Shown here piece after piece: positions 44,673 to 56,724 of a stretch of 64,000 nt of DNA. The notes beneath the pieces were generated by a model. The model was not told the DNA's origin. It worked only from the letters and a program-made list of their open reading frames with translations, and did no database searches. Positions within the stretch are counted from its first letter, which is position 1. Each line of letters opens with the position of its first letter. The stretch is from Astrothelium macrocarpum (lineage: Eukaryota > Ascomycota > Dothideomycetes > Trypetheliales > Trypetheliaceae): positions 248,001 to 312,000 of the forward strand of contig JAGEMR010000002.1 of assembly GCA_021030915.1 (NCBI GenBank), given 5' to 3'. Both the position numbers and the translations under genes were made by a program.

Positions 44673-47600
44673 ATGTCGTCGGGGTGCGTCTTCATCCCAA
44701 AATTTGAATCTGCAAAAGTTGATTAAAAACTGACTTGTACGTCTTAGATCTTTGAAGGACACTGTGAAAGCACTGAATGTCACCCTGTCTGCCGCCTCTG
44801 TTCCCCTCCCTCTACCAGACGAACTGCAGGTCGTTATTGAGGCGTTCTTAGACAGACATACCGACATTGACGATGGCGACTCACAACGTTTGCAAGATGA
44901 ACTCTTGTCCTTGTTCCACAAATATGCGTCAGCAAACTCAGAGAAACACGCGCCGTTTATCAGGATACTTCGACATTTCCGTCCCGCAATCACTGGAGAG
45001 GCCAGGCTGACCGAGTGGTGGGAATTGACAATCAGACCTACTATTAATGGCACAGGCCATAAGAAAGATGTCATTGCAGAAGCCAAGGAGCTCTTAATGA
45101 GCATTCTTGTCTACGATGCGGAGGATAAAGATGTGGAGCAAAAGGCAGAAATTTCGAAAAATTTCTTGACAATATTGTTCGAAATATATCTTGACAGGGC
45201 CAAGATGCCAACAGCAGACGGCGTAACCACCTCACCAGAAGACGAGTACATTGCGCATGATCTTGAGTCTATTATCGTTGGATTTGGACGCAAGAAGCCC
45301 AAGGTGGGACAATGTTGCCAATAGTAAAATGACTTGTCACTAACAATATCGTTTAGGACTTGCTTCTAGCTTTGGATGGACTCGTCTCTGCTAAAGTCTC
45401 TCGACTCCGTGCGTTGAGTCTTTTGTGTACTTTTGTCCGTTATCAACCTCCGCACCTTTACCTGGTCCAGGAGACAACACTCATCGAGCATTTGATGAAA
45501 TGCCTAATGATTGACACCTCCACGACCGCTGTTTCCCTTGCATTGACAACTTTGATCATGTTTCTGCCTCACATCCCGACTTCTCTTGTAGCACATCTTC
45601 CACGACTGTTTCTCATCTATAGCCGCCTTCTTTGCTGGGATAAATTCGTCGCAAGCCCCGACATACAAAACACACAACAAGTCAACCAAGAAAACGAAGA
45701 TGGTGAGGTTGATGCTCACCAAGACGTCAGTACGACATCTTCGTGGGACAAATTGGAACAAGCACTTGACGATGCCGAATCTGCTGCGCCTGAATTGCTT
45801 CACTACTTTACCTTCTTATATGGCCTGTACCCCTTGAATTTCATGAGTTATATCCGCAAACCCCGGAAGTATCTCAAAAGTATTGAATTTCCTGGTGCAG
45901 ATGATTTTGATCTCGATCAGAACTCGATTCGTAACCGAACAGAGCAGTTTCGGCAAGTGCACTTGATGCATCCCGGTTTTTATACAAGCACGGTTGAAGA
46001 CGAACTGACAGACAATCGCTGGATCAAGGCTGATCCATCAGACGTAGTCATGGAATGTATGAGTTTGTGTGTTGCAGTACCTACCGGCCTAAGCGATCCC
46101 GGCCCTCCGCCTACATCGAAACTTCCAGATGTTCCCGATGCAATGGTTCATACTGATGATATTCCGGCGGAAAATCTGGCAGTACGAGGTAGAGACTCAC
46201 CAGCAATCTCAAATGGCCGTATATTTAATGGAGAACCACGTACGCGTAATAGTTGGCGAGATACGCAGAGCAGCTATGCTATGGTCGAGCCTCCCAGTGT
46301 CTCACGGAAAGACTCCGAAGCCTTCCATAGTCTTCCTTCCCAATCTTCAATAGGAGGATCCCCAACAACTCGCTCTCGTGATTATTTTGACAGTCCCACT
46401 CTTGGCCCTCAAAGCACCGGCCATCCCACCGGCAAGGCAACAGATGTGCAGATGCAGTCAAGTTCAATAATGTCGCGCAGGGACGTCAGTAGAGCAGTAG
46501 AGTCATCTCCAAGACTGCACGTCTTTGCACAAGCACTAGGGAATAAGCATACATCGCCTCCAACGTCTCCACTTGGCAATCCTGTAAACATAGCTTACCT
46601 ACAACGCGAAGTCATGCTACTACGCAACGATCTTAACTTCGAACGCTACCTCAAACAGCAGCATCTTGCACATATCGGTCAGCTTCAACGCAAAAACATC
46701 AAAGAGGCTACTGCTGAAGCCGAAACACAAAACCTTATCAACAACAATCGTACGCTCAAGGCTAAAATCGCCAAAGCCAACGAATCGTACGCAGCTCTGC
46801 AAAAAGAAAACATCACCAGTCGGAACCAATCCAAAAAGTGGGAAGGCGAACTTGCCAGCAAGGTCCGCAGTCTCCGCGACGAGCAAAAGACCTGGCAATC
46901 CACAGAAGAAGCTCTCCGGCGAGACCTCGAACGCACGCAACAAGACTGCACCGCGCTCCGCCAACTCCTCGACGAAGCCCGCTCTCGCGACCGGCTCGCC
47001 CAGCAAAACCTCCGCGCCACGGAACACGACCTCCAATCGCTCGCAGCCCTCCAACAGCAACTCGCGACGCTCCGCGCCGAGCTCCGCCGCTACGAGGCGC
47101 GCGAGCTCGAGTACGAGCGCGCCAAGGCCGAGCAGGAGATCACGCGCACCGAGCTCGATACGGCGCAGCTGCGGCTGCAGGCGCGCGACGCCGAGCGCGC
47201 CCGCGCGCGCCAGGCCTACGAGCGCAAGATCGCGGAGCTCGAGTCGCGCGTGCTCGCGGCGGAGAACCCGCTGCCCTCCAGTGCTGGTCGAGATGCGGAG
47301 CCGATGTCGGCGGTGCAGGCGCTCGAGGCGGCGTTGCAGGAGAGTCAGGCGAAGCTGGTGCAGCTGCGGAAGGCGCATGCGCGCTTGTCGCATCGGTATA
47401 CGGAGTTGGAGATGCGGGTGCAAGAGTTCGATGGTGGGGAGGTGACGTTCCCCCCGGTTCCAGGGAGCGAGGTGCATGATTTTGCGGTGGGGACGGTGGT
47501 GGAGAGGCGGAGGAGTGCTGGTGGGTCTATGGGGCATGGGAGTGGGAGTGTTGGTGGGAGCCTGGGGGGGTTTAGTTCGGTGTCCAGACAAGGTCGGCCG

Positions 47601-48122
47601 CATGGGTTGAGTGATCCGATAATTGCGCCGGATGATGATGATTATGTGATCAATTTGGATCAATATTCGAGTCTTCCTGCGAGGTCGATGACGTTGGGGT
47701 CGGTCAATAGTCAGGGGAGATCAGCGACTGTTCGCAGCTCTGCAACAGGACCGATGCTGGGAGGTAGTGTTGGAGGACGGAACCCGAGTGTTGGGATGAG
47801 TGAGCAAGAGGGGTCTGGAAGCGTGACAGGTCAGACATGGGAGGGAGATGTAGTGCAGAGCTCGGGCAAGAGTGCGTGGAGTGAAGGGAGTGAGGGAAGT
47901 AAGAGCGATAAGGGAAAGATACAGCCTAAGAGCGAGATTAGGGTGTATGGCAGAGGTAAGCTTTGAAGCTATGAATCAAGTTCTTCCCTTGCTTTATTGA
48001 ATGGGATATGCTAACGATTGGTAGGTGGAGCACAAAACATAGGCAAGAAAGAAAAGGAGAAGATTGAAAAAGCGAAGCCGCCCAAAACAGGTGGTTTCCG
48101 TGGTATAAGGGGAATTATGTGA
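44673..48122 (+). CDS. tsc1: Hamartin homologue, TSC1 subunit of the TSC complex
   Basis: Scaffold that stabilises the Rheb GAP TSC2 (tuberin) and restrains TORC1; in fission yeast it also affects amino-acid permease traffic. Exons 44673-44683, 44748-45303, 45357-47955 and 48025-48122 give 1087 aa. The first coding exon is only 11 nt (MSSG). Joins restore MSSG-SLKDTVKALN, FGRKKPK-DLLLALDGLVS and GRG-GAQNIGKK. The helical hamartin core spans about 1-340 (RYQPPHLYLVQETTLIEHLMKCLMIDTSTT, LFLIYSRLLCWDKF is the key block). A disordered Ser/Pro region follows, then a long coiled coil (about 600-877) that would bind TSC2, then a Gly/Ser tail ending KTGGFRGIRGIM. GC content and then G-skew climb steeply from 46.9 kb to the stop. 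ALG2 follows 299 bp downstream on the same strand. Confidence 0.93.
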
Positions 48123-48421
48123 TGGTCTAATAGTTTTGGGTCTGTGAATTCTTCGCAATTGAGGATAAAATGGTGTATGTTGAAGGAGGAAATACGTTGA
48201 TTCTCGGCGGTGAATACCCTTTGTAACGATTAGTTCTTTCACGTGGATCTGAAATCCTCTACGATCAAAATGGAAGATAGAAGATGACCAAATACTTGTA
48301 ACATAGTTCTGGACGCTGTATTCCTTAAACAAAAGCTGGGACAAAATCTTGGCAGATTGTCTATAAAGTGTAAGCACACCCCACCGGACTATATGAGCCA
48401 ACTCCTGTTAGCTACTCCAGC

Positions 48422-50023
48422 ATGAGCAAGAAGCAAAAGAGCATAATATTTTTGCATCCCGATCTGGGCATCGGTGGTGCTGAAAGGCTTGTCATCGATG
48501 CCGCTGTGGGTCTTCAGAATCGCGGTCACAAAGTGACCATCTTCACGTCGCATTGCGATCCTACACATTGCTTTGATGAAGCCCGAGATGGTAAGCTTTT
48601 CATGTCTGTATCCACCACTCAGTCATGCCAAGTCATCCTTTCACCCCACTTTCCTAGCCCTGGTGCCTTCTTTGGTAGAATGTCACAACTAAACCTCCCC
48701 TCTCAAGTCATCCCAAGCTAAACCTAGCCTCGTCCATTCAAAGGCACTCTCGACGTCCGCGTTCGTGGCAACACCCTCTTCCCACCTTCTATATTCTCGC
48801 GCCTCACTATCTTCTGTGCCATCCTCCGCCAACTCCACCTCGTCCTTTCCATCACCCTCTTCTCGTCCGAGCTCGCGCGCCTCTGTCCCAACGCCTTTAT
48901 CGTCGACCAGCTCAGCGCATGCGTGCCGTTATTGAGGTTACTTGCACCCGGAGAGTGTAGAGTCTTGTTCTATTGCCACTTCCCGGACAAGTTACTCGTA
49001 AGGGGGAAGGGAGGATGGGTGAAGAACCTGTATCGGGTGCCGTTTGATTGGGTGGAGGAGTGGAGTACGGGATGTAGTGATGGGGTAGTTGTGAATTCAC
49101 GGTTTACAAGAGGGGTGTTTGGAAGAGTTTTCCCGCGATTGAGGGGCAGAGTACCGGGTGTAGTGTATCCTTGTGTGGATACGGTAGGGGAAAGGGAGGA
49201 GAGGAGAGGAGAAGGGCGACAGGTGTGGGAGGGGAAGAAAGTGGTATTGAGCATCAATCGATTCGAAAAGAAGAAGGATGTCGGGCTAGCTGTTAGAGCG
49301 TTTGCGGGATTAAAGAGGGAGGAGAGAGAAGGCGCTAGACTAGTGGTAGCTGGTACGTTGATGATGAAATGGTAGAATGTGACCACAGAGTACTCGGACT
49401 AATTGACACTTTGTACAGGTGGATACGATCCTCGAATCACGGAGAACGTTTCTTACCACAAAGAGCTTGTGACGCTTGCTGAGTCTTTGAGTCTCCGTAC
49501 GGCGACGGTTCAGAACGTCGTTTCTGCTCTCTCAATTCCTAATGATATTGACGTTCTCTTCCTCCTCTCTGTTCCGAGTCAGCTCAAAAATACCCTTCTC
49601 TCTACTGCATGTCTTCTGGCCTATACACCACAAAGCGAACACTTTGGTATTGTACCTCTGGAAGCAATGCTGGCAGGTGTACCAGTATTAGCAGCCAATT
49701 CAGGTGGCCCAACAGAGACAGTTGTGGATGGAAAGACGGGCTGGTTGCGCGATGTAGATCGGCCGAATGACTGGACGGACATTATGAGGAAAGCGTTGCA
49801 CGGATTGAGCAGTGAGCAAATACAGCAAATGGGTCAAGAGGGTGTGCAACGAGTGAAGGAGGAGTTCTCTCAAGACAAGATGGCACAAAGATTTGATGAC
49901 GAATTAGAGAAGTTGAAGGATGCGAACAGGCCATCATTGTTAAGCCTAGACGTTGTTTTTGTTATAGCTGGCATTGGAGCTATCATGGCAGGGCTTCTGT
50001 GGATGTTCTATCAGCGGCGATGA
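48422..50023 (+). CDS. ALG2: ALG2 alpha-1,3/1,6-mannosyltransferase
   Basis: Adds the second and third mannoses (alpha-1,3 and alpha-1,6) to the dolichol-PP oligosaccharide on the cytosolic ER face; essential for N-glycosylation. Exons 48422-48590, 48744-49352 and 49419-50023 give 460 aa. Joins restore DEARDG-TLDVRVRGN and VVAG-GYDPRITENVSYHKEL. GT4 fold: LHPDLGIGGAERLVIDAA at the N-terminus, FYCHFPDKLL, SINRFEKKKD, and the nucleotide-sugar EX7E motif EHFGIVPLE (about 332-340), then GGPTETV. The C-terminal hydrophobic helix (VVFVIAGIGAIMAGLLWMF) fits membrane attachment. The first intron is 153 nt, long for this window, with GTAAGC and CAAAG. Confidence 0.95.
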
Positions 50024-51303
50024 GCGCTCTTAATTATACTAAAGACTTGTTCTTTTGAGAGAAAGTTGTGACGCCACACGTTCTCAGAGTTTCGTTAGGG
50101 GGAGGATTTTTCAAAACACTGTGTGTTGTATAAGTATACAAATGCCTTTTCGATAAAGTGGATCAATGTATTAAAATGATGACTTTTACATCCAAGTGCT
50201 CCAACTCGACTTTGTGCGTTTGTGGCTACATTTAATTGAGTTCGTGACAATCGCTGTGAGAAGCATTGGAATTTTCTATGAGACGGCCCAGGTGGTTACA
50301 GGAGGTCATGATACCTGTCCAATACTTGACTTTCGATAGGAGCGGACCCGCAACAGCCCGAGAAGGCGTACCTGACTCTGTGGGCAGGTACCAGCCTTAT
50401 GCAAGGGGTCGTGACGCACATAAAAAGCCAATTCTATCTGAAATCTTCTGGAAGGATGCAATTGCGTCTCTATCGTCTCTGCTTGCATTGACTTGTAACC
50501 TGATTGGGCTGATCGTCTATCAACCACGGATGCGCGCGTTTGGATTCTCTGGGATCGGAAGTGATAACATAGCGCTAGTCGAGTGTCCCTGGCTAGCTGC
50601 ACGTCATATAACGATCGACTCAAGGATGGTAGCTGATACTGCACCACGCAATTTTTGGACACCAGCCACCCGTGCAGCTTGATAACCCGCTGATTGCTTT
50701 TCATTCACACGTACGGAGTATACTTGTCTGTCTGTCACACTGCTCCAGTTGTCCAACGATTGTGCAAGTATCTCTCGATTCAAAAGTTCTGGTACTAATG
50801 CAAGATAACGGGCAGCTCGGCAGCAAAGGGTAGGGTTCGGTTGCGGACAGGGATCTCTCGGGTGTAGCCGAGGCGGGTGCCAAGACTAGCGACACCGCGA
50901 ACCTCACTTTTGTCCTTCAAAATCACTTCGCAACACACTCGATTGCTCCATCCTCGACCGTCGCTCGGGTGATCTGCCTGGCAGATCAACAGCGCCGACA
51001 ATGTTATTATTGATGTCTCCCACGCGCCCTCCGCTTCCTCTCCTTCTTCCTCCACCACAGTTCGATCCTCTGCACAGCGACTTCTCTGCGAACAGCTATC
51101 ACTGCAACTCTCCGATACTGCTACCGCTGCCACTGCCCGTGCTCTTGCATCGACTACACACTCTGCTCCTGCTCATACCGCTTACCCACAAGCTCTTGCT
51201 TCAAACTTGCTATACCAGCCCACTTCACCGCCTTGCATTCACGCGCCTGCCGCCTTTGTCCCACTTCCGGCGCGCCTGCCCAAGGCAATTACCACCTGCC
51301 AAG
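50024..51303. other. Interval between ALG2 and Ulp1-like gene
   Basis: 1.28 kb. A frame from ATG 50278 to 50682 (134 codons) has one hydrophobic stretch but no recognised domain and is not called with any confidence. The final 300 bp are C/T-rich, like a fungal promoter-leader pyrimidine tract. Confidence 0.5.
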
Positions 51304-54300
51304 ATGACAGACTACCAGATCCCTGAAGTTGATATGATTGATTCTGATGGTGATATGTTCGACCTTGACGGCAGCAGCTCAGACCGTTCAGTAGTTGGGT
51401 GGGGATTGACCGGCACGCCAAACAATTCCCTTAATCGCCCCGTAAGTCCGGTTTCTTTGCACGTTTTACTGGGTTCATAAGCTAATTCATGATGTTTGCA
51501 GTCTACTGTATCTGCCACCAATAATGCCACTAGCATTGCTACCAGCAATGCCGCTACTAGCGTGCTTAACCATGATGATGATGATAAATTTGTTAGTCTA
51601 GCCTGTTCCCTAATCAAGACAAAGCCATATACTGATGCCTCTCAGGACGCTGCTACTGCCTCCTCTGATACCGAGTTCGCTGAGCGTATCAAACAACAAA
51701 CTGCATTCAGACTAGAGAGGATGCAAATGGTATGTTTACATCTTCTGCGCTCCTTCCCATAACGTGTCTGAGCTGACACTTTATAGCGTGCCACAGGAGC
51801 GATTCGTCGCCGCCCAAAGTCTAATACCCTCCCTGACCCTCATCCTAGCACCCGCTCTACCCCTCGCCCTACTAGTACTATTGCACCTGCCTCAGGTCCT
51901 AGAGACCCTAACGAGATGGACATTATGGAAGCCCATCCTACCGAATTCAAGCCTGGCACCGACCAGATCATCCGCCAAAATGGCAAGCGCGTCCGACAAG
52001 TCGGATTTGAAAATGCAGTTGATGAGCGCTACTTTGACCGTGAAACATCACCCTTTCGCGTAGGACGCGATGAAGAAGGAAATACTCCCAAGCGTCCCAA
52101 GCTTCTTGAACCCAAAACACCAGTCACCCCTAATATCCGCCTGGGTTACGAAAGCCCACTCATCAACCACAATGCACGCTCAGTAACCACCATGGGACAG
52201 ACTACTCCCACAGGTGCAGTGGTCGTCGACCACCAAATAAAGAAGAGATTGAAGGATATCCAGTCGCCACTAGAGCTACGCGCCTTATTCGGCAATCGCG
52301 AACTCTTGGATGCTCGTGATGTTTACCAAACCAAATACAGACACGACAACGACAATCCAGGAAACATTGCAGCCAAGCGCAACATCACCTATGATCGTTT
52401 CATCTATCCAGAATTCGAGACAAAACGAATGAAGAATGAAAACGACTCAGATCCGTGGGCACCCGCAGATGATAGTTCCCGTGAGGCTCGGAAAGTCAGA
52501 CTTGACAAAGGACCCGGATGGGGGAAAGCGAAATTGACCAAAACTGGAGTCAGCCCTGCGGAAGTCCAGGAATGTATGTCGGATGAGGCTCCAAAGTCTA
52601 TTCGCCGCCGCTCTGTTAGGGATAGGAGATTAAGGACCCTGGCCAATACCATTCAGAAGCAACGGGATATGGCTGCCAAAGCTAGCAGTTCAGACGGAGT
52701 CAATGGACAAGGCGAAGCTCATCATGAAGCCCGCAATGAAAATCAATCCAACAAAGAAGAGGAAGCCGGCAATGAAAACCGAGCTAGTAACCCAGATGAA
52801 GCGGGTCAGCAGAATAGTAGCAATAATCAAGATGGGGATGGTGACAAGGACGGCTCCGGCAATCAGGGTGGCGCTGGCAATCAGGATGATACACGCTCTG
52901 AGATCAACCAAGCCGAGTCGAGGGCAGCTTCGCTTGGGAAACGGAAACGCGACAACGGTGATGATGGTAATGATGATGGTAATGACGGTAGCCAAGATGG
53001 TAGAGAGGAACGCCAAGGTGCCATTCAGAACCGCCAAGATGGCAACGACAACCGCCCAGATGTACCAGCCTTGCCTAACAACGAAAATGGAGCCCCGCCT
53101 GTTGACCACCAGAATTTGGCAGCACCCAACATCCACCCTTTACTGGACAGGGCAATCGTTGCCAGAGATGGCATTGTCGCAGCAGTCCGCTACGCTGTGC
53201 GAATCTTCAACAGCGTTAACAGAACGGTTGTGCGCGTCGGTGGGCCTGCTATCCGTTCTTGTGGACGTGCTTGTGAACGTGCTATCGACCGTTTCAAGCG
53301 TCGTAGACTTCATGGTCCTGTCCAGGATGAAGCACCAGCCGATTCTGACGGTGCTTCTACCGAGTCACGGCCTTCTGGGTTCCGCGGAGATCTATTCAAG
53401 TACAAAGGTGCCCCGAATCCTATCAGCAAAGATCTCCTAAAGGACTGTCGCCACCCTCCTCCTTTCGTCCTTGAGTACTACTACTCTGGACAAGGAACTC
53501 AGAGGGTGCGTGTTGTTGGCCCGGTCAGGCATGTCAACGCCTTTGGTAGGTCTAGTGTTGACATGCAGGCGATGGACGCTGAGGCGAGCCCTGAACGCGC
53601 TCAGGAGCTCAAGAAAGCCGTCAAGGCGCGCAGGAAGGGCCTCGCCAGGCAGGAGCTCGACCTGGGAGAGGTTTTTGAATGGATGGACAAGAAGAGGCCA
53701 GACAAGCTCGTTGATGCAATGGATGCCCTGGATCCGAGCAGCCCACGGCGTGATGACCAAGATATCGCGCCTTGCTCTCCGGGCCCAAGCGAGCAGCCCC
53801 AAGCAGCATTGGGCGAGGCGACCACTGCTGAGCCGGATTTGAGCAGCCCTCGGCGTGACGAACAGAATGTCGCGCCTTGCTCTCCAGGCCCAAGCAAGCA
53901 GCCAACCCCAGAGCCGAGCGAAGTGACCGCTACCGAGCCAGCCACCATCAACGAAAAGTCGGGTGAAGCGGCTGCTGCTGAGCTGGTCACTGCCGTCGAG
54001 TCAACTACCATCGACGAAACGCCGGATGAAGTTGCTGCTACTGAGCTGGTGCCTCGCCTCACTGCCGAACAGCACGCCAAAGTAGAGGCCGTTCTAGCCA
54101 TAGCAGGCAGCGGTACTCATATTGGCGGTGGCCTACAGCCAATCACTCGCCACGACATCGGCACCATCATCCCACGCGGCCAAAGTGACTCTGCCAGCGG
54201 CTGGCTCAACGACGCCGTCATCGAAACCTTCCTCGGATACGTCGCTGCGGAGGCCACCAAGCGCCATGCTGCCGCCAACGGCCTCTCCCCATCAACCCCC

Positions 54301-54804
54301 AAAAACGGCACCCCATACTTCCACGTTTTCAACCCGGCCCTCATGAAGAACGTGAAGGAGAAGGGGGCCGCCTCGGTCCAGCGTTGGGCGCGCCGCGCCA
54401 AGGTCTCCCGCGCCCAGCTCCTGCGCGTGGAGACGCTCTTCATCCCCATCAACCTCACCGGCTCGCACTGGTCGCTGCTGCTGATCCACCCCCGCCGCCG
54501 GGAGATCCACTCGTTGGACTCCCTGTCCCCCACGGGGGACAAGCTGGCCATCAAGCTGGCGCTCGAGTGGATCCGCGCCGAGCTGGAGCCCGCGGGCTGC
54601 TGGGATCGGGCGGAGTGGTCCGTGAGGGCCACCCCGTCCACCCAGCAGCGGAACCTCCGCGATTGCGGAGTGTTCACGTGCGTCAATGCCCTGGCGCACG
54701 TCCGTGGGGCGGCCCCGTCCTCCGTCGACCCGGAGGACATGGGGGCCGCCCGGGAGATGATGGTGGCTGCGCTGGTGGAGGGGGGTTTGGGGGGCCTCGC
54801 GTGA
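51304..54804 (+). CDS. Ulp1-type (C48) SUMO protease with long disordered N-terminus
   Basis: Cysteine protease predicted to process or remove SUMO or a related ubiquitin-like protein. Exons 51304-51441, 51502-51729 and 51787-54804 give 1127 aa; introns of 60 and 57 nt are phase 0. The C-terminal 220 residues are a C48 domain: a Trp-Leu-Asn-Asp exosite (SGWLNDAVIETFL), catalytic His in GSHWSLLLIHP (about 1014), Asp in HSLDSL (about 1033), Gln in TQQRN (about 1074), and Cys in RDCGVFTC (about 1081). The N-terminal 900 residues are charged and disordered, with Asn/Asp/Gly/Gln repeats (about 440-510) and two copies of SSPRRDxQxxAPCSPGPSxQP near 780-830. Codon GC rises sharply in the catalytic part. 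Known Ulp1/Ulp2 proteins are usually shorter or arranged differently. Spliced, intact and single here, so probably a host gene rather than a transposon protein. Confidence 0.88.
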
Positions 54805-54866
54805 GGGGGGCTGGGGGGAGGAGGGGGAGGAGGAGGAGGAGGAGGAGGGGAGGGGAGGAAAGGGGG
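54800..54866 (+). repeat. G-rich tract with G-quadruplex potential
   Basis: Directly at and after the Ulp1-like stop codon: many runs of three to six G separated by single A or short linkers, on the coding strand. It would lie in the 3' UTR of the transcript. More than four G-runs sit close together. Confidence 0.8.
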
Positions 54867-56724
54867 AATTTTTGTGATCCTGTTTTATGGGCTGGTGTCC
54901 GCCTGGGGCATCCCCCAGCGGAAAGCTGGGGTACGACTAGTTGTGTGTGTTTTTTTCCTTTCTTTCAATGTGCGATGATGTACGAGTTTCGTCTTTTGTT
55001 TCTGTTTGTGTGGGTTCGGGCGTTTGGGGGGCTCCTCGTGTTGGGGGCGTCGGGGTGGGAAGATACCCCAACCGCCGAATGCGTGCGGTCTTTGTTTTTA
55101 TTTAATTGAAATGTAAAAGTATTGTCCAACTCTCAATGTCCCTAAATTCCGCTGGGGATCTCCTCGACCTAACTCTTGTGAACTACATGCCCAGAGCTTT
55201 CTGAATGGATCCCGAAGGAACTGCTTGTAGCAGTAAGACGCTGGATTTGGTTGGGCACTTCCTTGGGTCAAAAGCAAGAAAACCTATCCAGGATCTGTTC
55301 TTACGCTTCCAGTCGTACATAAACACTGCAGAAACTGACCGAAATCATTGGGGGTCATCCTCGGAAGAACATCCTTAAGAATGGATGGAATTGCTATGCT
55401 TCTGTTCATTTTTACAAACGTAATGATATTCCTTTGGTCAGAAATAGTTGGGGGCTGCTCCAGACGAGGATTCTCCGGAACGGTTTGAGTCGCTACATTT
55501 TGGTCTATTTTGACCAAACTACTGAGACTGAGATTACTTCGATCAGAAATGCCTGGGGACTGCTTCAGTCGAGAACTCTCCAAATTGAGTTCGATACGCC
55601 GTACTCTCATTTTGCCTCGCTCTTGCGTCTTTGAATCGTCGAGCAGAATCACCTGAGGATCTCCTTGCATGGAACAGCTCGGGAAATAATCAATACGCAG
55701 CGTCGTGGGCAGTGTTTCTCTCAATGAAAACTATAGCTGAACGTATAGAACTAGACTGAACACAAACGTAATCAAGCTTCTGAATTTGGACTGCTTTTCT
55801 TAAAAGCCGCAACAAGTGATGGATCATAACCTCATTTATGTTACTGTAATTCATGAGAACCGGGACACCTTTGTTACGCTTCCTCATTTGCCTAATCGTC
55901 CAGTCGGGAAGCTATTCATTCCTAAGTACAACTGCTGAGAAAGCTTTCATTGAGCTATAAGAAAAAGATGGTAAAGAATTCATTTATATACTGGACATAT
56001 CTGAGCATGCTTAAATACGAGCGAGTACCTTCTTCATTGTCCAGAACTTCGGATTATATGTAAAGAGCTTTGGCATGCTCCTCGTTGATTGTGTTAGACC
56101 GGGTTCTGTTCTCTTGCTGGCCTTCTTTTGAGAGACGTCAAAATTTAAGGAGGGCTCTTATGAACCGGGGTACTAAGGAGATACTGAAAGCTCCGAGCGG
56201 GATGGGTCGAGCTGCTACTGAATAAGTGACCGGGTGGGCAATGCCCGTGAATAACACAGACGGAGTGTTACGAATACGAACGAATTCGAATGAGATGAAT
56301 TGTCTGTTGTTTCGGCTGGGGCTGACGAAGCTAGATAAACACCTGATTCCGTAACACGGAGCTTATACGGGAGCGGATGTGGTTCACACGGCATACTCTC
56401 GTTGCTCAATTTGTGAGTCAAGAACTACGCCCGGGGCTATCTTGGTTGTGAGTAAGTAATAGAGTTGTCAGACTCAAACGTATAAGATAAGTTGGTTACT
56501 ACATGTCCAATAGAAAGCGGCATTGCTGCTAAGAACAGCACTATCTATAGCTGCGAGTTTAAGCATCGACTTGTGAACTAAGGAAGATGAGACACGGCTC
56601 AAAAGACAAAATCGTGCGAAAAATCATGCGTACGTTTGACCTTTCCGAAGCTTTTCCGATGGACAAAACTTGGACTTATCTGACTCGTCAGGTCCGTGCA
56701 AGTGCATTGATACTCCGAAGCTTT
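54867..56724. other. Gene-poor interval with internal duplication
   Basis: On the minus strand, 55724-55284 is open for 146 codons but starts with TTG. It contains two imperfect copies of a segment of about 35 residues (ESSRLKQSPGISDR.. and ENPRLEQPPTISDQ..), at about 55410-55600. No family is recognised. It may be a decayed fragment. The rest shows nothing. Confidence 0.45.

Noticed and set aside
46620..47663. 347-codon open frame on the minus strand inside TSC1
   Set aside because: It is antisense to the coiled-coil exon. It is open because of GC-rich, stop-poor codons there; its composition (Arg/Leu/His) is typical of an antisense shadow.
54117..55109. Long overlapping frames on both strands over the Ulp1-like 3' end
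   Set aside because: Products are shadows of the GC-rich catalytic exon; only the frame with the His-Asp-Gln-Cys residues is conserved.
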